This document shows positions 1 through 8,414 of a stretch of 64,000 nt of DNA, in pieces. The translations under genes were made by a program, and so were the position numbers. The stretch's first letter is position 1, and each line of letters begins with the position of its first letter. Location of the stretch: positions 9,176,001-9,240,000 of the forward strand of contig NZ_CP047020.1 in the NCBI RefSeq assembly GCF_009796285.1, read 5' to 3'. This DNA is from Streptomyces broussonetiae. Lineage in GTDB: Bacteria; Actinomycetota; Actinomycetes; Streptomycetales; Streptomycetaceae. The notes beneath the pieces are model-generated. The model saw only the letters and a list, made by a program, of their open reading frames with translations, had not been told where the DNA came from and searched no databases.

Positions 1-2
1 CA

Positions 3-1064
3 CTGCTCGCCGACATCGCGGTGGAGAAGGACCGCACGGACGCCGTGCAGGCCTTCGTCAAGCAGGAGACGATCCTCGTCGAGATCACCACCGGGGACGG
101 CCTCCAGGGAATCGGGTACGCCTACACGATCGGCACCGGCGGATCGTCGGTGCTGGCCCTGCTCCGGGAGCACCTGCTTCCTCTCCTCGTCGGCGCGGAC
201 GCCCGCAACGTCGAGGCCCTGTGGCAGCGGCTGTTCGCGACGACGCGGGCCACGACCACCGGAGCCATCACCTCCCTCGCCCTCGCCGCCGTGGACACCG
301 CCCTGTGGGACCTGCGGTGCAGGCGCGCCGGTGAACCGCTGTGGCGACTGGCCGGCGGCCACCGCCAGGAAGTCCCGCTCTACGACACCGAAGGCGGCTG
401 GCTCCACCTGGACACCGACGACCTGGTCCGCTCGGCACTCGAGGCGCAGAAGGCCGGGTGGGCGGGCGTCAAGATCAAGGTGGGCAAGCCGCATGTGGCG
501 GAGGACGCGGAGCGGCTGCGCGCCGTCCGCGAAGCCGTGGGTCCGTCGATGCACATCATGACCGACGCCAACCAGTCACAGACCATCTCCTCGGCACTCC
601 ACCTCGCGGCCGCCCTCGAACCGTACGGGCCGTACTGGCTCGAGGAACCCCTTCCGGCCGACGACGTCAGCGGACACGCCCGCCTGGCGGCCGCGACGAG
701 GACTCCCGTCGCCGTCGGTGAGTCCCTGTACTCCGCCATGCAGTTCCGCGCCTACCTGGAGTCGGGCGCGGCCTCCGTCGTACAGGTCGACGCCGCACGC
801 ATCGGCGGCATCACTCCGTGGCTGAAGGTCGCGCACACCGCGGAGAGCCACAACGCCATGGTCTGCCCGCACTTCCTGATGGAACTGCACGTCAGCCTGG
901 CCGCCGCGGTGCCCAACGGCATGTTCGTCGAGTACATCCCGCAACTGAGGGCCGTGACCCGCACCGAACTGATGATCCGTCACGGACACGCGGTGGCACC
1001 GGACATGCCAGGCATCGGGATCGACTGGGACATGGACGCCGTCGACAACCGGAGGGTGGCATGA
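3..1064 (+). CDS. Enolase-superfamily sugar-acid dehydratase (mandelate racemase/muconate lactonizing type), 5' partial
   Basis: The reading frame is open to the left window edge, so the true start lies outside; about 354 residues are visible against a usual 370-400. The barrel-domain residues of the family are present: the KIK motif in GVKIKVGK, metal ligands in TDANQS, WLEEPL and VGES, and a late His in VCPHF. This family dehydrates sugar acids. Next to two sugar permeases, a RhaM-type mutarotase and a COG3618 lactonase, the likely substrate is L-rhamnonate or L-fuconate; this is inferred from context. It overlaps the next gene by four bases (ATGA), so it is probably the upstream part of one operon. 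Other MR-family sugar-acid specificities cannot be excluded. Confidence 0.85.
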   Translation: MLADIAVEKDRTDAVQAFVKQETILVEITTGDGLQGIGYAYTIGTGGSSVLALLREHLLPLLVGADARNVEALWQRLFATTRATTTGAITSLALAAVDTALWDLRCRRAGEPLWRLAGGHRQEVPLYDTEGGWLHLDTDDLVRSALEAQKAGWAGVKIKVGKPHVAEDAERLRAVREAVGPSMHIMTDANQSQTISSALHLAAALEPYGPYWLEEPLPADDVSGHARLAAATRTPVAVGESLYSAMQFRAYLESGAASVVQVDAARIGGITPWLKVAHTAESHNAMVCPHFLMELHVSLAAAVPNGMFVEYIPQLRAVTRTELMIRHGHAVAPDMPGIGIDWDMDAVDNRRVA

Positions 1065-2143
1065 AGGCACCCGCGACGACCCCGGAGCACGACCGTCGGA
1101 CCGACCGAGCCAAGGCCGCGCCCCAGCCCGCCCGGCGGCTGCCGTTCTGGGTGAACCAGCGCCTCGGTCTCCTGGTGCTCACCGTCGCTCTCGCCGCGCT
1201 GTTCGGCCTCCTGCGGCCGGCGTTCCTCGACCAGCGGCTCGTGCTGTTCCCCCTGCTGCGGGACATCTCGACGCTGACCGTCGTCGCGCTCGCGCAGATG
1301 GTGGTCCTGTCCGTGGGACACATGAACCTCGCCGTCGGCCGGATGGCCGCCTTCGGCGCCCTCTTCGCGGGCCTCGGCTACGACAGGCTCGGCCTTCCAC
1401 TCCAACTCGGCCTGCTGCTCTGCCTGTTCGTCGGCGCCGCCATCGGCGCCCTGACCGGCTGGATCATCGCCCGTACCGGCGTCAGTGCCTTCGTGGTCAC
1501 CCTGGCCATGGACTTCGCCCTGCAGGGACTGGTCTCCCTGCTCTACTCGGCGCTGACCGAGAACGCGGCCTTCACCACTCGGCCGAGCGGGCTCATGGAC
1601 CTGCGCACCACCTCGCTCGCCGACATCTGCGTCGGTCGCCTCTGCGGATCCCCGGCCGTCCCGCAGATGGCACAGTTCACGGTCCTGGCGCTGGGCGGCC
1701 TCGGTGTGCTGTACTCCCGCACCCGGGTGGGCCGGGAACTGCTGCTCACCGGCGCCAACCCCGCGGCGGCGGAGCTGTCGGGCATCCCCACGGGCCGCCG
1801 CGTGATCCTCGCGCACACCCTGTCCGGACTGCTCGCCGCACTCGCCGGTTTCATGGCCGCCGTGAGCACCGGCACGTTCCGCGCCTCCATCGGTCAGGAC
1901 TTCATGCTGCCCTCGTTCCTCGGCGCGGTCCTGGGCGGGACCCTGCTCACCGGCGGCGTCGTCTCCGTACTCGGCGCCCTGCTGGGCACCTCGCTGGTCG
2001 GCGTGATCCGCAAGGGCCTGGATCTGCTCGGTGTCGGCCTGGAGAGCCTGAACATCTACCTCGGCTGTGTCCTCCTGCTGGCCCTGTCGGCCGACCGGGT
2101 ACGCACCGTCGTGTCCTACCGCAAGGTGGTGCGCTCCACGTGA
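1061..2143 (+). CDS. Sugar ABC transporter permease, RbsC family (first of two)
   Basis: A 360-residue integral membrane protein of the BPD_transp_2 (RbsC/XylH) type. After a charged N-terminus of about 35 residues come roughly eight to ten hydrophobic segments. The family loops include GHMNLAVGRMAAF, which normally reads S-x-G-x-x-G, and a TGANPAAAELSGI loop that contacts the ATPase. The ATG is in the ATGA overlap with the dehydratase. The gene ends in a GTGA overlap with a second, paralogous permease, so the importer probably uses a permease heterodimer, as in the rhizobial RhaSTPQ rhamnose system. The periplasmic sugar-binding protein is not in the window and presumably lies upstream. Confidence 0.9.
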   Translation: MKAPATTPEHDRRTDRAKAAPQPARRLPFWVNQRLGLLVLTVALAALFGLLRPAFLDQRLVLFPLLRDISTLTVVALAQMVVLSVGHMNLAVGRMAAFGALFAGLGYDRLGLPLQLGLLLCLFVGAAIGALTGWIIARTGVSAFVVTLAMDFALQGLVSLLYSALTENAAFTTRPSGLMDLRTTSLADICVGRLCGSPAVPQMAQFTVLALGGLGVLYSRTRVGRELLLTGANPAAAELSGIPTGRRVILAHTLSGLLAALAGFMAAVSTGTFRASIGQDFMLPSFLGAVLGGTLLTGGVVSVLGALLGTSLVGVIRKGLDLLGVGLESLNIYLGCVLLLALSADRVRTVVSYRKVVRST

Positions 2144-3216
2144 TCACCGTCAACGCCCCCGCAGCCCGTACCGGCGCGGCCCTGCGCCGCTTCTCCCGCT
2201 CCACGACCATGACGCTGCTGTGCGTGACAGCGGCCGGATACCTCGTCCTGGGCGCGGCCTCGTCGGGCGAGTTCTTCCACGGGCCGTCGGTGCGGACCTT
2301 CCTGCAGTACCTGGCCACGCCCATCCTCATCGGGCTGGCACAGATGACCGCTCTGTGCGTGGGGCAGCTCAACCTCGCGGTCGGTGCCCTGGGCGGCTGC
2401 GCGGCCTGTCTGATGGGCGTCCTCATGGCCGACGGCGGTGTCCCGGCCCCGGTCGCCGTTGCGGCCGGCGTCCTCACGGCGACACTGGTCGGTCTGGTGA
2501 CCGGAGTGTTCATCGTGGCGACGCGGATCAACGGCTTCATCGTCACGCTCGCCACGATGACCATCCTGCTGGGAGCCCAGTACCGGCTGGTCGGCACACG
2601 CACCGTCGACGGCTACTCGCCGGCCCTCAAGGACTTCGGCCGTGCGGCTTTGCTGAACCTCCCGCTGGTGTTCCTCACCGCGCTCGCAGCGGCGGCCCTG
2701 CTGGCCGCGTTCATGTACCGCGCGACCGCCGGTCGCCGGCTCCTCGCGGCGGGCGGCAACCCGCTGGCCGCGAGACTGTCGGGCATCTCCACCGACCGGC
2801 AGATCGTGCTCGCGCACACCCTGTCCGGCCTGCTGGCCGGCGTCGCGGCCGTGACCGCGACGGCGTCGTTGCCCGGCGTCAACAGCAGCGTCGGCGGGGA
2901 CTGGCTGCTGCCGAGCTTCGCCGCTCCGATCATCGGAGGTGTCGCGCTCAACGGCGGATCCGTGGCGGTGCTGGGCACGGTGCTGGCGGCGTTCGTCATG
3001 CGGCTCATCGACGCCGCGCGCGCCCAGTTCTCGCTCGACCCCAGCTGGGTGAACTTCCTCATCGGTCTGGTCGTGCTCGGTACCGTGGTCGGTGGCCGCG
3101 TCCACCAGACCCGCATGGATACGAAGGGCAGGGCGCCGGGGCGCACCCCGCCCGGACCGGCGGGCCGAGGACGGCCGGCCGATGCCGCCCTGCCGCACCC
3201 GGGAGGCGCGCGATGA
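2140..3216 (+). CDS. Sugar ABC transporter permease, RbsC family (second of two)
   Basis: This 358-residue paralogue of the preceding permease shares landmarks such as GQLNLAVGALGG, AGGNPLAARLSGI and AHTLSGLLAG. It has about nine hydrophobic segments and a Pro/Gly/Arg-rich cytoplasmic tail from about residue 325. The GTG start sits in a GTGA overlap with the upstream permease and the end overlaps the ATPase start as ATGA, which implies translational coupling. Paired, non-identical RbsC permeases with one double-domain ATPase and a mutarotase gene match the arrangement of the known RhaP/RhaQ/RhaT/RhaU rhamnose uptake locus. The substrate remains an inference. Confidence 0.9.
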   Translation: MITVNAPAARTGAALRRFSRSTTMTLLCVTAAGYLVLGAASSGEFFHGPSVRTFLQYLATPILIGLAQMTALCVGQLNLAVGALGGCAACLMGVLMADGGVPAPVAVAAGVLTATLVGLVTGVFIVATRINGFIVTLATMTILLGAQYRLVGTRTVDGYSPALKDFGRAALLNLPLVFLTALAAAALLAAFMYRATAGRRLLAAGGNPLAARLSGISTDRQIVLAHTLSGLLAGVAAVTATASLPGVNSSVGGDWLLPSFAAPIIGGVALNGGSVAVLGTVLAAFVMRLIDAARAQFSLDPSWVNFLIGLVVLGTVVGGRVHQTRMDTKGRAPGRTPPGPAGRGRPADAALPHPGGAR

Positions 3217-4757
3217 GCCAGGTGCTTCTCGAAGGCCGGGAGATCGTCAAGGTCTTTCCCGGAGTACGGGCCCTGGACGGCGTCGGCCTGCGCCTGACGG
3301 CCGGATCCGTGCACGCTCTGCTGGGTGAGAACGGCGCGGGGAAGTCCACCCTCATCAAGGTGCTGACCGGCGTCCACCCGCCCGACGGCGGCCGGCTCAC
3401 CTGGCGTGGCCAGGAGGTGCGCCTGCACTCGCCGCTGGAGGCCACCCGGACCGGCATCGGGGTCGTGCACCAGGAACGCAACCTCATACCCGACTTCTCG
3501 GTGGCGGAGAACATCACCCTGCAGAACCCGCCCTCGCGCCGCGGGCTCGTCGACCGGCAGGCCATGAAGGCCCCGGCCCTGCGCTGCCTGGCGGAGCTGG
3601 GCCTGGACCTCGACCCACTCCGGCCGGTGCGTGAACTGTCTGTGGCCCAGCAGCAGTTGGTGGAGATCGCCAAGGCGCTCCACACGAGGAGCGAGGTGCT
3701 GCTGCTCGACGAGCCGACCGCCTCGCTGTCCCCCCAGGAGGCCGACCGCCTCTTCGGCGTCGTACGGCGGCTGACGGCCCGTGACACATGTGTCGTCTTC
3801 GTGAGCCACAAGCTGGAAGAGGTCTTCGCGATCTGCGACACCGTCACCGTGCTGCGCGACGGCAGATCGGTGCTGGAGTCCTCTCCGCTCGCGGGTCACA
3901 CCCACGACGAGGTCGTGAACCTGATGGTGGGCCGCGTCCACACGGCGACGGAGATGCGTCCGCGCACCCCGGACCGCACGGCCGCGCCCGTTCTCGCGCT
4001 GGACGGGGTCTGCACCGGCGACGGCCACCGGGACATCTCACTTCAGGTGCGGCCCGGCGAGATCGTCGGTCTCTACGGCCTCGTCGGCGCCGGGCGCAGC
4101 GAGCTGGTCAAGGCCGTTGTGGGCCTCGACCGGATCACCGGCGGTGAGATCAGGATGCACGGCAGGCCGGCCCGGATCGCGTCCCCCCGCCAGGCGCTGC
4201 ACGAGTTCGGCATCGGCTATCTGACCGAGAACCGCAAGGAGGAGGGCGTCTTCCTCGAACAGCCCGTACACCGGAACATCACGGTCACCGTGTGGAGAAA
4301 GCTGGCCGGGGCCCTCGGGTTGATCTCCGCCGCCGAGGAGCGGAACGTGGCTCAGGACCTGGTCGAGCGCCTCGGTATCCGTGTCTCGGGCCTCGACCAG
4401 AACGCCGGTGAACTGTCCGGGGGCAACCAGCAGAAACTGAGCCTGGCGAAATGGCTCGCGGCCGACGCCCGGCTGCTGATCGTCGACGAGCCGACCGTGG
4501 GTGTGGACGTACGTACCAAACACGCCTTCCACGAACTCCTCTGGGAGCTGGCCCGCTCAGGTCTGCCGATTCTGCTGATCAGCAGCGACCTCACCGAGAT
4601 GATCACCCTGGCGGACCGCGTCCTGGTCATGGCCGACCACCGCATCCGGGGCGAGGTCGACAATGACCGTGACTACGAACGGATGAGCGGCCGGATCATC
4701 CGCATCATCCACGACCGCGCCCTGTCGGCGGTGACCGCGAAGGAGGACACGGAATGA
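3213..4757 (+). CDS. Sugar ABC transporter ATPase, tandem nucleotide-binding domains
   Basis: This 514-residue protein has two ABC cassettes, as is usual for RbsA/RhaT-type importers. The first half carries Walker A GENGAGKST (about residues 37-45), a divergent signature LSVAQQQ and Walker B LLLDEPT. The second has the degenerate P-loop GLVGAGRSE, a canonical LSGGNQQ signature and LLIVDEPT. One degenerate and one active site is normal for the family. The ATG lies in an ATGA overlap with the second permease, and the end overlaps the mutarotase start as ATGA. It powers the importer formed with the two permeases. Confidence 0.93.
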   Translation: MSQVLLEGREIVKVFPGVRALDGVGLRLTAGSVHALLGENGAGKSTLIKVLTGVHPPDGGRLTWRGQEVRLHSPLEATRTGIGVVHQERNLIPDFSVAENITLQNPPSRRGLVDRQAMKAPALRCLAELGLDLDPLRPVRELSVAQQQLVEIAKALHTRSEVLLLDEPTASLSPQEADRLFGVVRRLTARDTCVVFVSHKLEEVFAICDTVTVLRDGRSVLESSPLAGHTHDEVVNLMVGRVHTATEMRPRTPDRTAAPVLALDGVCTGDGHRDISLQVRPGEIVGLYGLVGAGRSELVKAVVGLDRITGGEIRMHGRPARIASPRQALHEFGIGYLTENRKEEGVFLEQPVHRNITVTVWRKLAGALGLISAAEERNVAQDLVERLGIRVSGLDQNAGELSGGNQQKLSLAKWLAADARLLIVDEPTVGVDVRTKHAFHELLWELARSGLPILLISSDLTEMITLADRVLVMADHRIRGEVDNDRDYERMSGRIIRIIHDRALSAVTAKEDTE

Positions 4758-5077
4758 GGCGTGTGGCACAGGTGATCCGGATCCGCCCGGAACTGCGCGA
4801 GAAGTACTGCGACTTGCACCGCGACGTGCCCCAGCCGGTGCTGGACACACTGCGGGACTGCAACATCGGCAACTACTCGATCCACCTCCTCGGCGACCTG
4901 CTGTTCGGCTACTTCGAGTACCACGGCGACGACCTGGCCGCGGACATGGCCCGGATGGCCGCCGACGAGGCGACGCAGTCCTGGTGGCGGCTGACCGCCC
5001 CCTGCCAGCAGCCGGTCGAGGAAGCGGAACCGGGGCAGTGGTGGGCCGAGATGGAGCAGGTGTTCCTCATGCCCTGA
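4754..5077 (+). CDS. L-rhamnose/L-fucose mutarotase (RhaM/RhaU, DUF718 family)
   Basis: A 107-residue protein of the normal length for this family. Characteristic stretches are NYSIHLLGDLLFGYFEY, the Trp pair in QSWWRLTAPCQ, and the C-terminal WWAEMEQVFLMP. Members interconvert the alpha and beta anomers of 6-deoxyhexoses so that pyranose-specific enzymes can use them. The start is the ATGA overlap with the ABC ATPase, placing it in the same operon. Together with the sugar-acid dehydratase and the lactonase it points to an oxidative route: sugar to lactone to acid to 2-keto-3-deoxy acid. The sugar dehydrogenase and aldolase needed to complete the route are not visible. Confidence 0.9.
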   Translation: MRRVAQVIRIRPELREKYCDLHRDVPQPVLDTLRDCNIGNYSIHLLGDLLFGYFEYHGDDLAADMARMAADEATQSWWRLTAPCQQPVEEAEPGQWWAEMEQVFLMP

Positions 5078-5158
5078 GCCCGGTCGACGAGGGTGCGACG
5101 GCGCGGCGAAGCGCCTCGTCGAATCATCGAGCCGGCTGGAGAAGGAGAAGGAAACCGC

Positions 5159-6043
5159 ATGAGTGACACGCCGCTCGTCGATGCCCACCACCATGTGTGG
5201 GACCTGGCCGTGCGGGACCAGGACTGGATCACCGGTCCCGCACTCGCGCCCCTGCGCAGGACCTTCTCGCTCTCGGATCTGCGTCCGCTCGCCGAGCGGG
5301 CCGCGGTCGGCGCGACCGTGCTGGTGCAGACCGTGACGGTCCCGCAGGAGACCCCCGAGATGCTGGCACAGGCGGCCGGTGACCCACTGGTCGCCGGGGT
5401 GGTCGGATGGACCGACCTGACGGCGCCCGACGTGGCGGACACGCTGGCCGGGCTGCGCGAACTGCCCGGTGGCGGACGGCTGGTGGGCATCCGGCACCAG
5501 GTGCAGTCGGAACCCGACCCGTGGTGGCTGGCGCGGGAGGACGTCCTGCGGGGGCTGTCCGCAGTGGCAGACGCCGGCCTGGCCTACGACCTCGTCGTCC
5601 TGCCGCACCAGCTGCCAGCGGCCACCGCCGCGGCCCGCCGCCTGCCGGGTCTCGGAATGGTCCTGGACCACATCGGCAAACCCGCCGTTGCTGACGGCGC
5701 GCTCGAACCGTGGGCGTGCGAACTGCGGGCACTGGCAGCCGAACCCAACACCTTCTGCAAGCTGTCCGGCCTCGTCACGGAGGCCGACCGGAGCAGTTGG
5801 ACGGTCGACGACCTGCGCCCCTTCGCCGACACCGTCCTCGACGCCTTCGGACCGGAGCGGGTCATGTACGGCTCCGACTGGCCTGTGTGCACACTGGCCG
5901 CCGACTACGCGGAGGTGCTCGACGCGGCCCGCGCCCTGACGGCCGGGCTCGGCACGGACGAACGCAGTGCCCTGTTCGGGGGCACAGCCGTGCACGCCTA
6001 CCGGCTGCGGATGCCCGCCCGGCACTCCCACCCCCGTCGGTAG
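5159..6043 (+). CDS. Amidohydrolase-superfamily sugar lactonase (COG3618, L-fuconolactonase type)
   Basis: A 294-residue TIM-barrel hydrolase. The metal/active-site landmarks of COG3618 are present: VDAHHHVWD at the N-terminus, GIRHQVQ, LDHIGKP and YGSDWPV. Characterised relatives open L-fucono-, L-rhamnono- and related 1,4-lactones. The ATG at 5159 is chosen because a purine-rich GGAGAAGGAGAAGG tract ends a few bases upstream; a longer in-frame reading exists but lacks such a site. It lies 81 bases after the mutarotase on the same strand and probably belongs to the same transcription unit. Its product would be the substrate of the dehydratase at the left edge. The exact lactone is inferred. 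Confidence 0.85.
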   Translation: MSDTPLVDAHHHVWDLAVRDQDWITGPALAPLRRTFSLSDLRPLAERAAVGATVLVQTVTVPQETPEMLAQAAGDPLVAGVVGWTDLTAPDVADTLAGLRELPGGGRLVGIRHQVQSEPDPWWLAREDVLRGLSAVADAGLAYDLVVLPHQLPAATAAARRLPGLGMVLDHIGKPAVADGALEPWACELRALAAEPNTFCKLSGLVTEADRSSWTVDDLRPFADTVLDAFGPERVMYGSDWPVCTLAADYAEVLDAARALTAGLGTDERSALFGGTAVHAYRLRMPARHSHPRR

Positions 6044-6090
6044 ACTGCCCCCGTCCCGTGACCGCCGGAGCCGCAGGAGCAGGAGAACGG

Positions 6091-6810
6091 ATGCCACCGC
6101 ATGACAGTTCCCCTGTCGGGGCGCCGGAGTCCGAAGGACGGAGCCAGTCCACCGGTCCTGGTCGCCAGGTCCTTTCGGACAGCGTCTACGAGCAGATCAA
6201 GGCCATGGTCATGGACCATGAGATCGCCCCAGGCGCACGCGTGGGGATGGAGGCGCTGTCGCGCGCACTGGGTGTCTCGCCCACACCCGTCCGTGAGGCC
6301 CTGGCGAGGCTCGAGTCCGACGGACTCGTGGTGAAACGGTCGCTCTCCGGATACCGGGCGACCGAGCTGCTCACGCGCGAGGGCCTTGAAGAGCTGTTCG
6401 AAATGCGGCTGCTGCTGGAACCGAGGGCGGCGGCGCTCGCCGCCGTCAACTCCACCGAGGAGCAACTCGACACACTCGAGCGGCTCGTGGAAGAGATGCG
6501 GACCCATCCGGGGCCGACGGGACGGTACGCGGACTACCGCGACTTCGCCGCGCTCGACCAGCGCTTCCACGACACGATCGCGACGGCCTCGCAACGTCGG
6601 CTGCTCGCCGACGCGGTGGAGCGGCTCCACTCCCATCTGCACGTCTTCCGGCTCACGAGCGGCAGGAGCGCCGACGACCCGACGCTCGCGGAACACGAAC
6701 GTGTCGTACGCGCGATACTGCGCCGCAAACCCGACCGTGCCGCGGAGGCGATGGCGGAGCATCTGACCCGCAGCCTGCGGCGACAGCTCAGCCAGGACCC
6801 CAAGCCCTGA
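6091..6810 (+). CDS. GntR-family transcriptional regulator, FadR/FCD subfamily
   Basis: The 239-residue protein has an N-terminal winged helix (about residues 30-95; SVYEQIKAMVMDHEI and LGVSPTPVREALARLE) followed by an FCD effector domain of about 130 residues (FEMRLLLEPRAAA, DQRFHDTIATAS, EHERVVRAI). The FCD domain has the His and Asp residues that usually bind a metal and a small acid. The ATG at 6091 follows AGGAGAA. It is 47 bases downstream of the lactonase and likely controls the sugar operon in response to an acidic intermediate. No operator was identified, so that role is inferred from position. Confidence 0.88.
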   Translation: MPPHDSSPVGAPESEGRSQSTGPGRQVLSDSVYEQIKAMVMDHEIAPGARVGMEALSRALGVSPTPVREALARLESDGLVVKRSLSGYRATELLTREGLEELFEMRLLLEPRAAALAAVNSTEEQLDTLERLVEEMRTHPGPTGRYADYRDFAALDQRFHDTIATASQRRLLADAVERLHSHLHVFRLTSGRSADDPTLAEHERVVRAILRRKPDRAAEAMAEHLTRSLRRQLSQDPKP

Positions 6811-6873
6811 TCGTCCCTGCGGTCGCGCCGACGGGACGGCGGATCCGCACGCCCACCGCCCGGGGCGAGGAGG

Positions 6874-6902
6874 CCGCATCCGCCTGCATCAGGCGGATGC
6901 GG
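6874..6902. terminator. Perfect 12-bp hairpin between convergent GntR and MarR genes
   Basis: Positions 6874-6885 (CCGCATCCGCCT) pair perfectly with 6891-6902 around a five-base loop. No T-run follows on either strand, as is common in Streptomyces. The hairpin spans the stop codon of the minus-strand MarR gene and lies 64 bases after the GntR stop, so it could end transcription from both sides. Confidence 0.6.
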
Positions 6903-7380
6903 AACCGCTGCCGGACTCGGCGACGAGTCCGGTGAGGCGGCGCAGGAAGGTGACGAGCAGGACGCGCTCGGTCGGCGTGAACGCCTCGCAGGCGCGGGCC
7001 TGGCGCTCCCGCAGCCGGGACCGGAGCAGGGTGAGCCGCTCGGAGCCCTCGTCGGTGAGGCTCACCAGGACGCGTCGCTCGTCCTCGGGGGACCGGCGAC
7101 GCACCACGATGCCCTTCGCCTCCAGCTGTTGCAGCATGCGCGTGGCGGTGGGGACGCTGACATCCGCACTGCTCGCCAGTCGGCCCACCGGGATGTCCGT
7201 CTCCGCGGCCAGGGGCTCCAGGAGTGAGACCTGGGCGAGGGAGAGCCCGCCGATGTGCTCGGCGCCGGCCGAACGCGCCCGGCGCATGGCGACGAAAAGC
7301 GCGTCGGCCGCCTGCGCGATGTCCTCTGCGCCCACGTCGCCGTCCGTCGTCGTCATGTCACCGTTGCCGCTGTCACCCAT
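6889..7380 (-). CDS. MarR-family transcriptional regulator
   Basis: A 163-residue winged-helix protein. The recognition region is PVGRLASSADVSVPTATRMLQ and the wing carries the family's D-x-R motif in RSPEDERRVLVSLTDEG. The first ATG (7380) is used; an internal ATG eight codons in (MTTTDG) is also possible, and neither has a strong ribosome site. It is divergent from the amidohydrolase at 7438, and the short spacer contains several palindromes suited to a dimeric regulator. It probably represses itself and the amidohydrolase; the ligand is unknown. Confidence 0.88.
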   Translation of the reverse strand: MGDSGNGDMTTTDGDVGAEDIAQAADALFVAMRRARSAGAEHIGGLSLAQVSLLEPLAAETDIPVGRLASSADVSVPTATRMLQQLEAKGIVVRRRSPEDERRVLVSLTDEGSERLTLLRSRLRERQARACEAFTPTERVLLVTFLRRLTGLVAESGSGSASA

Positions 7381-7383
7381 GGG

Positions 7384-7425
7384 TGGTAACTTACCAGAGC
7401 AATGGTTAGCGGCCTAAATATTAGG
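7384..7425. promoter_or_regulatory. Palindrome cluster between divergent MarR and amidohydrolase genes
   Basis: Three inverted repeats lie in 42 bases: TGGTAACTTACCA (7384-7396, perfect 6-1-6), TTAGCGGCCTAA (7405-7416), and CCTAAATATTAGG (7413-7425, 5-3-5). The last overlaps the amidohydrolase Shine-Dalgarno sequence AGGAGG. They are candidate MarR operators controlling both genes. Binding is inferred from symmetry and position only. Confidence 0.5.
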
Positions 7426-7437
7426 AGGCGAGAGGAC

Positions 7438-8379
7438 ATGCCCTCTCCCCGCCGCATCGACGTTCACCAGCACCTCATTCCGCCGGCCTACCGCGACGTG
7501 ATGGACCGGCACGGCGTCACGGCTGCCGGCTGGCCCACTCCCGCCTGGGACGCGCCCAGCGCGATCGCGATGATGGACCGCCGGTCGATCGCGACGGGCA
7601 TCCTGTCGATCAGCTCGCCGGGCACCCACTTCGGCGACGACACCGAAGCCCGCGCCGTCGCCCGCACTGTCAACGAGTACGCGGCCGAGCTGGCCAAGGA
7701 CCGGCCCGACCGCTTCGGGTTCTTCGCCTCCCTTCCGCTGCCGGACGTCGACGGCGCGCTCGCCGAGGCCGCCCACGCGCTGGACGAACTGCACGCCGAC
7801 GGGGTGGTGCTGATGTCCAACGCCCGGGGCCGCTACCTCGGTGACAAGGAGTACGGGGCGCTGTGGGCCGAGCTGGACGCCCGTGGCGCGGTGGTCTTCA
7901 TCCACCCCGACGCGCCGCCGATGCCCAGGCTGGACGGCATGCCCGGCGCGCTGGTGGACTTCCCCTTCGACACCACACGCACCGCGGTGCACATGACACT
8001 CAACGGCGTGATGAGCCGGCACACCCGGATGAAGGTGATCCTCTCCCACGCGGGCGGCTTCCTGCCGTATGCGGCCTGGCGGTTCACCGCCGGTGCCCAG
8101 TTCAACCCGGGCACCACCTCGCAGGGCATCCTGAGTGACTTGCAGGGGTTCTACTTCGACACCGCGCTGTCCGCGACCCCGTCCGCGCTGCCCTCCCTCC
8201 TCGCCTTCGCCGCCCCCGGCCACGTCCTGTACGGCAGCGACTTCCCCTTCGCCCGGGAGGAGTTGGGCACTCGGTTCGATTCCATGCTGGACGGGTACGA
8301 GGGCTTCGAGCCCGGGCAGCTCGACGCGGTCAACCGCGGCAGCGCCGAGGTTCTCTTCCCCCGTCTCGCAGGCGCCTGA
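7438..8379 (+). CDS. Amidohydrolase 2 family protein (ACMSD/decarboxylase-like)
   Basis: A 313-residue metal-dependent TIM-barrel protein. DVHQHLIPP gives the N-terminal metal-binding H-x-H, then FIHPDAP, ILSHAGGFLP and YGSDFPFA carry the conserved His and Asp. Relatives include aminocarboxymuconate-semialdehyde, gamma-resorcylate and 6-methylsalicylate decarboxylases, so a non-hydrolytic decarboxylation of an aromatic acid is plausible. ATG 7438 is preferred over the upstream in-frame ATG at 7402 because AGGAGG lies nine bases before it. It is paired with the divergent MarR regulator, a common set-up for aromatic-acid responsive genes. Confidence 0.85.
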   Translation: MPSPRRIDVHQHLIPPAYRDVMDRHGVTAAGWPTPAWDAPSAIAMMDRRSIATGILSISSPGTHFGDDTEARAVARTVNEYAAELAKDRPDRFGFFASLPLPDVDGALAEAAHALDELHADGVVLMSNARGRYLGDKEYGALWAELDARGAVVFIHPDAPPMPRLDGMPGALVDFPFDTTRTAVHMTLNGVMSRHTRMKVILSHAGGFLPYAAWRFTAGAQFNPGTTSQGILSDLQGFYFDTALSATPSALPSLLAFAAPGHVLYGSDFPFAREELGTRFDSMLDGYEGFEPGQLDAVNRGSAEVLFPRLAGA

Positions 8380-8414
8380 CCGCGCGGACCTCGCGGAGCA
8401 CACCGAGGGCGCGG

